Shown piece after piece: positions 18,290 through 26,923 of a stretch of DNA of 64,000 nucleotides. The stretch spans positions 620,001-684,000 of the forward strand of contig NZ_JAPPVJ010000001.1 of the NCBI RefSeq assembly GCF_026711005.1, given 5' to 3'. Below the pieces are notes generated by a model. The model was not told the origin of the DNA. It made no database searches and was given only the letters and a program-made list of their open reading frames with translations. The DNA comes from Sphingobacterium sp. UT-1RO-CII-1 (lineage in GTDB: Bacteria > Bacteroidota > Bacteroidia > Sphingobacteriales > Sphingobacteriaceae). A program made the translations under genes and the position numbers. Within the stretch, counting starts at the first letter, position 1. Every line of letters begins with the position of its first letter.

Positions 18290-20395
18290 ATGGCTACTTT
18301 ATCAGCAATCACTCCTATTGAATACCTTAAAGGTGTAGGCCCACAAAAGGCAGATGTACTCAAAAAAGAGCTACAGGTCTTTACCATCGGTGATCTGCTT
18401 GAATATTATCCTTTTCGCTACATCGACCGCACACAATTCAATAAGATCAAAGACCTCCATCCTGACCTGATAGGTGCCCAGGTTTTGGGGCGTCTTACCG
18501 GCCTGCAAGAAGTAGGCGAAAAGCGTGCAAAGCGACTAGTCGGGCAATTCAAAGACGAAACAGGCATACTAGAACTCGTCTGGTTCCAAAGTATTGCGTG
18601 GTTAAAAAAGAGTCTAAAAGTCGGTTCTGTCTATATTGCTTACGGAAAACCCAATGAGTTTAAAGGGCAGCTTTCCATCACCCATCCTGAAATGGATTTG
18701 TACAATGCGCAGGAAAAACGTATCGGAAACTTAACTATGCAGCCGGTTTACTCTTCTACCGAGAAGCTAAAAAAATTCAATTTAGACAGTAAAGGAATAC
18801 AACGTTTGCAGGAAACGGCTTTAGAAACCATTTACCGCACATTACAAGAAACCCTCCCCCCTTATATCCTTGAACAACAGCAGCTCATGAGCTATCAAAA
18901 AGCCATGCTGTCCATACATTTCCCAGAGCATATCAACGACTTAAACGCCGCTATAAAACGGCTTAAATTTGAAGAGCTTTTCTTCATCCAAATGCGGCTA
19001 CTACGCAACAAACAATTAAACACTTTAAAATACAAAGGACACCGTTTTGGTCAAGTAGGCGATCGTTTTAATACATTTTTTAACGAACAGCTTCCATTTC
19101 CGCTCACTAATGCACAAAAGCGTGTCATCCGTGAGATACGCTCTGACACTAACACAGGTGCTCAAATGAACCGTCTCGTTCAGGGAGATGTTGGTTCCGG
19201 AAAAACGGTAGTCGCCTTAATGTCAATGCTTCTAGCCATAGACAATGGTTATCAAGCATGTATGATGGCACCTACAGAAATACTTGCCCAACAACACTTT
19301 GCTGGTATTTCAGACCTTCTCGGCACCGGATTATGTAATGTGAAGCTCCTTACAGGCTCAACATCTACTAAAGATCGTCGCATCATACACAAGGAGCTTG
19401 AGGAAGGTTCTCTTGATATTTTAATCGGCACCCATGCATTAATAGAAGACAAAGTACAATTCAAAAATATAGGCTTCGTTGTTATCGACGAACAACATCG
19501 CTTTGGTGTAGAGCAAAGAGCTAAGCTTTGGCGCAAAAATGTCATCCCCCCTCATATGCTCGTCATGACGGCCACCCCCATCCCCCGTACATTAGCCATG
19601 ACACTTTACGGCGACCTTGACATATCTGTTATTGACGAGCTTCCTGCTGGTAGGAAGCCTATAAAAACGGTTCATTTTTTTGAAAACCAGCGGCTTCGGG
19701 TATTTGGCTTTATGCGTGATGAAATTTCAAAAGGCCGACAAGTATATGTTGTTTATCCACTGATAAAAGAAAGTGAAAAAATGGATCTTCTTTATCTAGA
19801 AGCAGGCCTTGAAAACCTACAAAAAGAATTTCCGCTACCTCAATATCATATCAGCATCGTTCATGGAAAAATGTCTGTCAAAGACAAAGACTTTGAAATG
19901 CAACGATTTGTAAAAGGCGAAACTCAAATTATGGTCGCTACTACTGTTATTGAAGTTGGCGTTAATGTCCCTAATGCCTCTGTTATGATTATTGAAAACT
20001 CCGAGCGTTTTGGTCTATCTCAGCTCCATCAGCTTCGAGGTCGAGTTGGTCGGGGCGCTGAGCAGTCTTACTGTATACTTATGTCGGGCAACAAACTCAG
20101 CAAAGAAGGCAAAACTCGCCTACAGACCATGGTTCGCACATCAGATGGTTTTGAGATAGCCGAAGTAGACCTACAATTACGCGGCCCAGGCGATATCTCT
20201 GGCACTCAGCAATCGGGCGTATTGGATATGAAAATAGCCAACCTCGCAACTGATCAAGCTCTGTTAGCTCAGGCTCGAGAATTGGTCATCAAAATTTTCA
20301 AAGAAGATCCACACCTTACCCTTGAAAAAAACCAGCTTCTGCTCACCCAAATCAACCAACAGACTCCAGGAATTTCTTGGGATAAAATATCTTAA
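18290..20395 (+). CDS. recG: ATP-dependent DNA helicase RecG
   Basis: A 701-residue RecG that remodels stalled forks and branched recombination intermediates. The N-terminal wedge/OB region includes GVGPQKADVLKKELQ and the DLLEYYPFRYIDRT signature. The helicase core has Walker A GDVGSGKTVVA (~residue 300), DEQH in motif II, MTATPIPRTLA, and later IEVGVNVPNASVMI, GLSQLHQLRGRVGRG and LRGPGDISGTQQSG. Length is normal and no damage is seen. It stands alone on the plus strand, 124 bp upstream of queD. Confidence 0.96.
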   Translation: MATLSAITPIEYLKGVGPQKADVLKKELQVFTIGDLLEYYPFRYIDRTQFNKIKDLHPDLIGAQVLGRLTGLQEVGEKRAKRLVGQFKDETGILELVWFQSIAWLKKSLKVGSVYIAYGKPNEFKGQLSITHPEMDLYNAQEKRIGNLTMQPVYSSTEKLKKFNLDSKGIQRLQETALETIYRTLQETLPPYILEQQQLMSYQKAMLSIHFPEHINDLNAAIKRLKFEELFFIQMRLLRNKQLNTLKYKGHRFGQVGDRFNTFFNEQLPFPLTNAQKRVIREIRSDTNTGAQMNRLVQGDVGSGKTVVALMSMLLAIDNGYQACMMAPTEILAQQHFAGISDLLGTGLCNVKLLTGSTSTKDRRIIHKELEEGSLDILIGTHALIEDKVQFKNIGFVVIDEQHRFGVEQRAKLWRKNVIPPHMLVMTATPIPRTLAMTLYGDLDISVIDELPAGRKPIKTVHFFENQRLRVFGFMRDEISKGRQVYVVYPLIKESEKMDLLYLEAGLENLQKEFPLPQYHISIVHGKMSVKDKDFEMQRFVKGETQIMVATTVIEVGVNVPNASVMIIENSERFGLSQLHQLRGRVGRGAEQSYCILMSGNKLSKEGKTRLQTMVRTSDGFEIAEVDLQLRGPGDISGTQQSGVLDMKIANLATDQALLAQARELVIKIFKEDPHLTLEKNQLLLTQINQQTPGISWDKIS

Positions 20396-20518
20396 TATAT
20401 ATTATCCCTATTCGCATCTATATTGCTTTTCGGTCGTTGGTCTTCATATTTTTCCAGGCATAGATATTTCATTTAATAAATTTTATTATGCCACAGGGTA
20501 TACTTATTTTTGTTATAT

Positions 20519-20938
20519 ATGATAATTGCTGAAAGATACCATGATATTTCGTGCGGACACCGTGTTGTTGGCCATGAGGGTAAATGTCGTTTTTTACATG
20601 GGCATAACTACCGCATCCACTTTACTGTTTCTTCAGCATCACTAGATGATGTTGGTCGTGTAGTAGATTTTTCTGTTATTAAATCACAGCTTTGTGAGTG
20701 GCTAGAAGAAAACTTCGATCATAAATTTTTAATATGGGAGAAAGACGAACTGCTTGATCAGTTACGTACACTTACTCCCGAAAGTCTAGTTGTTGTACCT
20801 TTTAATCCGACTGCGGAAAATATAGCAAAATATTTAGTAGAGGTAATTGGTCCTGCACAACTCAAAGACTACCCTGTTGAGCTCATTTCCTGTAAAGTGG
20901 AGGAAACAGCGAAGTGTTCGGCTAGCTATCGCCTATAA
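20519..20938 (+). CDS. queD: 6-carboxytetrahydropterin synthase QueD family
   Basis: The start is ATG 20519 (MIIAERYHDISCGHRV), giving 139 residues; a TTG three codons upstream is unlikely. The pterin-synthase fold is shown by the zinc histidines (CGHRVVGHEGKCRFLHGHNY), DVGRVVDF, NFDHKFL and the C-terminal CKVEETAKCSASY. It converts dihydroneopterin triphosphate to 6-carboxytetrahydropterin in queuosine synthesis. A cysteine is present in the expected catalytic position after GHEGK. It is convergent with the membrane regulator gene (9-bp gap). Confidence 0.9.
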   Translation: MIIAERYHDISCGHRVVGHEGKCRFLHGHNYRIHFTVSSASLDDVGRVVDFSVIKSQLCEWLEENFDHKFLIWEKDELLDQLRTLTPESLVVVPFNPTAENIAKYLVEVIGPAQLKDYPVELISCKVEETAKCSASYRL

Positions 20939-20946
20939 CGACTGAT

Positions 20947-22431
20947 TCACATACTTAAAAACCAATCGGTAAAGTCTATATCACTCGGTAAGTTTAATTT
21001 CCGCCGGATTCTATATTTTCTATTTTCTACCGATCGTATAGAGTCTCCCCGATAGTATGCTACTTCTTTTGTCGTATATCCCAATTTTGTGTAAGCACAA
21101 ACTTCAAGTTCTGCCAGGTTTAATGGTGTTTCACTTTTCTCATCCAAGCATCCCGCAAAATCTACAAAACACTCCTTAAACTTTTTTATAAATAGTGGAT
21201 CATTACTTTCTGCCAACTTTTTCAAATAATTAATGTCTTCTATCGTCACCACATGAGCCTCTACTATTTTTTCTTTCTTATCAATTGGCCCCTCTCCTTC
21301 ATCTCTTTCTTTTTGTTGCTCCGCTTCAGCTTGCACTAATTCGACTGTGCCCTCCTCGTTTGCTAAAGCTATTTTTGAGCGCTTCGTATTATAATGTACA
21401 TATACAGATGCTCCCAACAAACCTCCTACTAATAATACCGTCAAAATCGCAAAGATAATCACTCCATTCCCTCCATATTTAAACATGCTATTTGTCACCT
21501 CATAATAGCTATTTTCTGTAAAGGTTATTTTGATGAGATCTTTTACATTAAGTTTCTTTTTAGAATCCTGATAATACGCTTGATATTTAGCTGCGGCATC
21601 GGGGGCCCCTTGCTTTGTTTTTAGCAACATCAAATGATAATACGATAATGCTTTATAATATTCATCATCATGTTTATGCGCCAACGACAATGTATAGCGC
21701 AACCATTTTTCCACATCGTCGTAAGACTTTAGCTCTATCAGAAAGTTAATATACTTAAATAACAAATAGTAATCATCTTCCCGTACTTCGTCATGGTCTA
21801 TGTGCGAGACTCCATATAAAAACCTTTCATTGGCCTGCTCAATTTTGTTAGATAAAGAGAACGTCATTGCGTGACTAACGACGCCTACGAGCTTTGTTCT
21901 TTTAAATTCTTCAACATCTTCCTCTATCAATGTATGGTGTCTATATGCGCTAGCATACCACAGCATTTGGTCGGTTATCGAAGTTTTTAACCCTGCAATA
22001 GAAGCGTCTATTAAACACAGATAAAAAAACTTATTGTTATTATCTGGCAACCTGGAGGCAAGCCTTGACGCCTCTTCTAAAACCTGGATCAGATCATTTT
22101 CTAATCCTGTTTGGTGAAAAATATAACTATCAATAGCCACAAACTCTTTTATTTTTCCATCATAAACCAGCGTCTTGGCCAGTGCTGTTCGAAATTTTTG
22201 AGATTTTAATAAACCTCTATTCCTCCCGACATCAAACAATAAGTCAAACGTTTCCTCCTCCATTTGTCCTGACGATGGTAACAAAGTATCTGTTATATTA
22301 AAATTCGCCTCTTCTTGTCCAATAGAGTCCAGGTTATATATATAGTTTTCATATGCCTTCACTTCATTTATAGAACAAAATGAAACATAGACCAGTAACT
22401 GTAAAAGATATCCGGTAAATAATAAATTCAT
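20947..22431 (-). CDS. Membrane-bound TPR/LuxR-type HTH regulator
   Basis: I take ATG 22431 as the start (MNLLFTGYLLQLLVYVSFCS, a signal-like segment), giving 494 residues; the longer frame begins at TTG and adds 27 non-hydrophobic residues. A long helical, TPR-like sensor region is followed by a transmembrane helix (NGVIIFAILTVLLVGGLLG) at about residue 330 and a cytosolic C-terminus. That end carries a LuxR/GerE-like HTH (NLAELEVCAYTKLGYTTKEV then SVENRKYRIRRKL). This architecture is common among Bacteroidota regulators. It follows the Wzc gene of the polysaccharide operon on the same strand after a 344-bp gap; control of that operon is inferred. Confidence 0.75.
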   Translation of the reverse strand: MNLLFTGYLLQLLVYVSFCSINEVKAYENYIYNLDSIGQEEANFNITDTLLPSSGQMEEETFDLLFDVGRNRGLLKSQKFRTALAKTLVYDGKIKEFVAIDSYIFHQTGLENDLIQVLEEASRLASRLPDNNNKFFYLCLIDASIAGLKTSITDQMLWYASAYRHHTLIEEDVEEFKRTKLVGVVSHAMTFSLSNKIEQANERFLYGVSHIDHDEVREDDYYLLFKYINFLIELKSYDDVEKWLRYTLSLAHKHDDEYYKALSYYHLMLLKTKQGAPDAAAKYQAYYQDSKKKLNVKDLIKITFTENSYYEVTNSMFKYGGNGVIIFAILTVLLVGGLLGASVYVHYNTKRSKIALANEEGTVELVQAEAEQQKERDEGEGPIDKKEKIVEAHVVTIEDINYLKKLAESNDPLFIKKFKECFVDFAGCLDEKSETPLNLAELEVCAYTKLGYTTKEVAYYRGDSIRSVENRKYRIRRKLNLPSDIDFTDWFLSM

Positions 22432-22775
22432 TTCAAGGTAGAGCAAAACTTGCCAAACACTCTGCATATCACCCTCGTAATAAATACAAAAGTGTACGTT
22501 AACATCTGACAAAAAAGTTTAAAATTACCTACATGATATCTGTAGGCTTACATCAATGATTGATCACAATAAAAATAATAAATAAAACCATTAAACATAT
22601 CGAAATGCGATAAAAAACATTACTTCCACAGGCTTTTTATTTTCACAAAAGTAACTCATTTATTAACTTCATAAAACCTCCTTTTTTTATTTTAACAACA
22701 AATTATTATCAACAACAACTAACTATCAAGAAGACAAACGCTTAACCTTACCATCTTCCTCTAAGAAGAAAAAAA
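22432..22775 (-). other. Non-coding gap between wzc-like gene and regulator
   Basis: This is 344 bp of AT-rich DNA without a credible ORF. A minus-strand TACTTTTG at 22646-22653 fits the TAnnTTTG -7 pattern and could drive the regulator, but no TTG at -33 is visible. No strong hairpin was seen after the wzc-like stop. Confidence 0.5.
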
Positions 22776-25151
22776 CTATGTAAAAATTCTTTTCCATATT
22801 GATTTTTTTTCGTTCCCATATCCATAACCATACGCTCCATACCCATAAGCACCATATCCATATCCGCCTCTGCCTAACTTCACACCATTTAAAACAATTC
22901 CTAACCTAGACAGCTCTTCAGACTTATAAATCTTTTCCAATTCTGGCAATTGCCTTCTATCCATCTTTCCTGCTCTTATCACGAATAGAGTCAAATCGGA
23001 TATTCGGCTAATAATACTTGCATCAGCAACAATACCCACAGGCACTCCATCTACAATAATATAATCATATCGTTCTTTCAACTCTTGGAGCAAAAGGTCC
23101 AATCGTTGGCTCAACAGCAACTCTACTGGGTTCGGTGCTAGCACACCAATAGGAATACAATCAATACTTTCCGCCAAGCCACTACTGTGTATAATATCAT
23201 CAATACCTACTGTCGTATTCGATAAATAATGTGTTACCCCTTTTTTCTGTCGTATCCCCAGCCGCTTGGTCAATGTTCCTTTCCTTAAATCTAAATCAAG
23301 TATTACCACCTTTTTACTCAAATAAGAAACTGTTGCTGCTAAATTCATCACATTAAATGTCTTTCCCGCTCCAATCGTAAAGGAACTAAAAGTTATTACT
23401 TGAGGTTGCATTCCATCTACGGCCATAAAATTAATATTGGTCCGTAAAATTCGAAAGGCCTCGGTCAGTGGGTCCCTTCCAGCTTTAGATACTGCCAATC
23501 CCTGTTCGTTATTTTTCTTCTCTAAAGGAATTTCACCCAAAAATGGTGCTGTCACTACTTTTTCAATATCTTTTCTGCTCCTTACTCCTGTATCCAGAAT
23601 CAACATCAATAGCAAAATCACTGTGGGCAGTACCAAACCTATCGCAATCCCTAAGCCTACCTTTTTCAATTTTTTAGGATACATCGCGCCTGCCGCTCCA
23701 TAAGCCGGATCAACAATCCTTATATTGTCCTCTCTCATGGCCTGGTTCAATGCATTTTCTTCTCGTTTATTTAATAAAAACAGGTACAGATCTTCTTTCA
23801 CTTTATGTTGGCGTTCTACCGCAAGCATCACCCGCTGCTGTGTTGGTATCTGCAATACTTGTCCTCTCGCTTGGTTTTCTTCTTTGCGTATATTATCAAT
23901 TTTCACCTGCAGCCCTGACAAGGTGTTATCAATTGCACGCTCTATATTAGCACGCATTGCCACTAGCCCTTGGTCTAAGTCCTGCACCACAGGATTAGCT
24001 TCGCTACTTCCCTCCTCCAGACGATTCCGTCTTAACAAGCTTTTATTATACTCTACTATCTGCCCTTCCACATTTGCATCCACCAGCCCTGTATTATTTG
24101 GTATCAATTGATTTCCTCTACCCTCACTTGTCAAATATTCACGCATCATTTCCACCAGTCTCTTATCCGTCTCCACTTTAGCCCGATCCATTTGAAACTG
24201 TCTACTTTCTGCCAAATACATTTGTCCAGCTATATTCACGTCGACGCCTTGATTCTTTACCTTCAGCTGCTCAATATCTGTTTCTACCTTTCCTAACTCC
24301 TCCTCTATTATCTCCAGTCTATTTTTTATAAAGTCGGCTGTATTCACCGCAGTTTGATTCAAATCTTCTAGAGCTGTCCTGTTATACACAGTAATCAGCT
24401 CGGTCAATATATCACTAGCACGTTGCCCCGAACGATCCTCTAGATACATCTGCAGCAAAAAAGCATCATCTTCCATCTGCTTAATTTTCAGATTACTCAA
24501 GAAGAAATTTGCCATATGCTCTCTCGCATACTTTTGCACCCGTATTGTTTTTCCGAAACTTTTTTCCGAATAGTATGCCGTCGAATCTAGCTGTATATCA
24601 CCTAAGGGTGTTCTTACTGCTTGCCCCAGGGCTACATTCACAGCTCGGTGTCCATGACCTCCCTTCCAGCCCCCTAAGCGCACACTATCCTTACTTATGG
24701 GGGTTATCTCAAAATTCCATGCGCTCTCTGGCTTTCCGGTCAATATTTTCACTTTTACCGGCGAATTATCATACAGTTCATACACCCGCAACCCCACTTT
24801 TACTGAATAACTAATATCTGCCCCCAGTTGTTCGACTGCCTGTCGCATTAACTCTTTAGACCTCAATTGCAAGATCTCACTTGCCACACTCACCGTATTA
24901 TATCCGGCATTGGCCCTTGTAAACCTTGCTGTTGCTGGGGTGTTTGCTGGAGTTTTTATCAATACTGTCTGCGACCTCCCATACATAAATGGTGTTTTAC
25001 TATAGTCATAATAGTAATAGCCTCCGAACAGTAAAACTGAAACAAAAAACCAAGGCCAATACGACCCTAAGTACTTTAATATATCCAGCACATTTAACGA
25101 TTGCTCCCGCTGTTCCTGCAAGCCCGTCCTTGTTTGTTCCTGATTCCCCAT
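22776..25151 (-). CDS. Wzc-like polysaccharide co-polymerase / tyrosine autokinase
   Basis: A 791-residue inner-membrane protein joining a Wzz/GumC domain to a BY-kinase. The first membrane helix is near residue 33 (WPWFFVSVLLFGGYYYY). A long periplasmic part with coiled-coil segments follows, then a second helix near 510 (GLGIAIGLVLPTVILLLML). The kinase domain has a Walker A variant (SFTIGAGKTFN, with Ala in place of the usual Glu), Walker A' (VVILDLDLRKGTL) and Walker B (YDYIIVDGVPVGI). The C-terminus is a Gly/Tyr tail GYGYGAYGYGAYGYGYG, the expected autophosphorylation cluster. It governs chain length and export with the adjacent Wza-like protein. Confidence 0.9.
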   Translation of the reverse strand: MGNQEQTRTGLQEQREQSLNVLDILKYLGSYWPWFFVSVLLFGGYYYYDYSKTPFMYGRSQTVLIKTPANTPATARFTRANAGYNTVSVASEILQLRSKELMRQAVEQLGADISYSVKVGLRVYELYDNSPVKVKILTGKPESAWNFEITPISKDSVRLGGWKGGHGHRAVNVALGQAVRTPLGDIQLDSTAYYSEKSFGKTIRVQKYAREHMANFFLSNLKIKQMEDDAFLLQMYLEDRSGQRASDILTELITVYNRTALEDLNQTAVNTADFIKNRLEIIEEELGKVETDIEQLKVKNQGVDVNIAGQMYLAESRQFQMDRAKVETDKRLVEMMREYLTSEGRGNQLIPNNTGLVDANVEGQIVEYNKSLLRRNRLEEGSSEANPVVQDLDQGLVAMRANIERAIDNTLSGLQVKIDNIRKEENQARGQVLQIPTQQRVMLAVERQHKVKEDLYLFLLNKREENALNQAMREDNIRIVDPAYGAAGAMYPKKLKKVGLGIAIGLVLPTVILLLMLILDTGVRSRKDIEKVVTAPFLGEIPLEKKNNEQGLAVSKAGRDPLTEAFRILRTNINFMAVDGMQPQVITFSSFTIGAGKTFNVMNLAATVSYLSKKVVILDLDLRKGTLTKRLGIRQKKGVTHYLSNTTVGIDDIIHSSGLAESIDCIPIGVLAPNPVELLLSQRLDLLLQELKERYDYIIVDGVPVGIVADASIISRISDLTLFVIRAGKMDRRQLPELEKIYKSEELSRLGIVLNGVKLGRGGYGYGAYGYGAYGYGYGNEKKSIWKRIFT

Positions 25152-25160
25152 ATCCAGTTT

Positions 25161-25955
25161 TTATTTTGCTAGTGTTAACGCTGCTAAAACTATCGATACT
25201 ACCCCCATCGCTGTTGTCCAAAAACGCCAACTTCTATTCTCTCTTGGGGTATCCTCTGCTGATCGAGGAGCTACGTACACAATATCATTTTGTCTCAATT
25301 GGTAAGCAGGCGACTCAAAAATCCTTTTTGACTGTATATCATTTACAATCACTCTTCGTACACCTGCTTCTTCTCTAATCACACTTATCTGATCCGGCGC
25401 TGCATTAGGCTTCAATCCTCCTGATAGCGCTATTGCCTCCAGCAAAGTCATCTGTGCATTTTCAGCCTGCAGAACATCCTGACGCAAAACAGCCCCCAAT
25501 ACACTCACTTTAAAGCTCAGCATATCTACTTTTACTAAGGGGTCAACAATTAATCCGCCTTCTTTTAACCTTCCCGTTATTCTGTCCTTCGCCTGCTCTA
25601 ACGACAAACCTTCCAAACCTATACGTCCCAAAACCGGAAACTCAATCTCTCCTTCACTGCTTATTACGTAACTATTTGCATCTTTTGTATGTTCCGCTAC
25701 CGCATCTACATTACCGCTAGCATCTATTCTATAGGCTCCTGAACTTCCGTTAAAAGGAGCGGCCAGTTCGGGGCTTTTAGCATGCACTGTTATCCTCAGG
25801 CGGTCGCCTTTTTGTATTTTCATCGGCTCCCTCTCTAAAACTCTATATTGCTCGTTTGCATCCATATCTTTCACATAGACAACTTTTTTACCTACCACAC
25901 AAGCATTCATTACTGCTAGACATAGGATCATTAATCCAAAAATAACTCTGTTCAT
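25161..25955 (-). CDS. Wza-like polysaccharide export lipoprotein
   Basis: A 264-residue outer-membrane export protein with a lipoprotein signal (GLMILCLAVMNACVVG). The poly-export/SLBB region shows QKGDRLRITVHAKSPELA, a conserved GEIEFPVLGRIGLEGLSL block and SVLGAVLRQDVLQ. A C-terminal helix (FWTTAMGVVSIVLAALTLA) matches the Wza-family membrane-crossing end. It overlaps the HPr-kinase-like gene by 4 nt and precedes the Wzc-like gene by 9 nt, so the three are one transcription unit. Confidence 0.88.
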   Translation of the reverse strand: MNRVIFGLMILCLAVMNACVVGKKVVYVKDMDANEQYRVLEREPMKIQKGDRLRITVHAKSPELAAPFNGSSGAYRIDASGNVDAVAEHTKDANSYVISSEGEIEFPVLGRIGLEGLSLEQAKDRITGRLKEGGLIVDPLVKVDMLSFKVSVLGAVLRQDVLQAENAQMTLLEAIALSGGLKPNAAPDQISVIREEAGVRRVIVNDIQSKRIFESPAYQLRQNDIVYVAPRSAEDTPRENRSWRFWTTAMGVVSIVLAALTLAK

Positions 25956-26923
25956 ATATATTCAGTTTGCATAATTTCATTATAACAGCATAATGCAGCA
26001 GCCTTGTTCGGCAGGCACTCCAATTCGCCTATTTTTACTTTTCCTATTACTTTTTCAACGGTACCAACCATACTATCAAACAACTCTCTATTCCAACGCA
26101 TTGCTGTGCAACTTGGCATCACCGCAATTAAGGAGGCAACTCCTTCTTTCCATGTCATATTATTATGCGGAGCCTGTTTCAACCGAACAATGGCACTCAG
26201 CTTCGCTCTTTTATTGACATAGCAATGTGTTTTCCCACTCCATGGCGTCCCGTATATACCCACTTCTCCATTATCTTCTACAGATAAAATCGGGTTATCA
26301 TCATTCAATAACGAGGTTCCTTCAATATGTGTTAACCACAGTTGACTATGCGTACTTTTCCCTGTACCGCTTTTACCTAAAAAAGCATACGCTTCTCCAT
26401 TTCTCTCTATTACGGATGCATGCAGCATTAAACTATTTCTTCTTAATATCGCCTGCCCGTAGGCCATCATCAATAACCAACTCAGTACCGAAGTATTATA
26501 CAGTTCGGAAGGAGCCACGTATATAGCTACCTCCGAAAAGCAACGACTTGCATACATATGCCACCTTCCCGTTTTTTCTTTTGTTGCCAATACAGCTACA
26601 TATCCGCCGTTTATTTCCCATAAAGCGAACCGTCCGTCCCATGTTAGCGATTCATCCGTCAGCAATTTTGCGCCCTCTTCCATCTCAGGAGCTTGCTCTT
26701 CTGTCAGGCTCACGCTCATCACAAGCTCGGCCCTGCCCATCCCTTCTACAATAAATGTTTTAAAATTCGACAAACATGTGTCTGTGTCGATATGGTGCGG
26801 AACAGTCATTTTTATCCCCATATCAGCCACAGCAAAGTATATAGTCTGACTAGAAGTTATATCATTTCCCACCTGGTCTATGTTCGTTGCTTTCGTGCCT
26901 ATTTTATCCATAGCCCTATACAT
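25952..26923 (-). CDS. HPr kinase-like P-loop kinase (HprK/PEPCK-type fold)
   Basis: A 323-residue protein whose C-terminal half is an HprK-related kinase domain: P-loop AFLGKSGTGKSTHS (~residue 180), an acidic SLLNDDNPILS block and GIYGTPWSGKTHC. The N-terminal ~150 residues resemble the accessory part of kinases found in lasso-peptide clusters, where homologues phosphorylate a peptide serine. It does not resemble the HPr kinase of sugar regulation, as the HprK N-terminal domain is missing. It overlaps the ABC transporter gene by 8 nt and the Wza-like gene by 4 nt, so it is translationally coupled to both. Its substrate is unknown. Confidence 0.78.
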   Translation of the reverse strand: MYRAMDKIGTKATNIDQVGNDITSSQTIYFAVADMGIKMTVPHHIDTDTCLSNFKTFIVEGMGRAELVMSVSLTEEQAPEMEEGAKLLTDESLTWDGRFALWEINGGYVAVLATKEKTGRWHMYASRCFSEVAIYVAPSELYNTSVLSWLLMMAYGQAILRRNSLMLHASVIERNGEAYAFLGKSGTGKSTHSQLWLTHIEGTSLLNDDNPILSVEDNGEVGIYGTPWSGKTHCYVNKRAKLSAIVRLKQAPHNNMTWKEGVASLIAVMPSCTAMRWNRELFDSMVGTVEKVIGKVKIGELECLPNKAAALCCYNEIMQTEYI

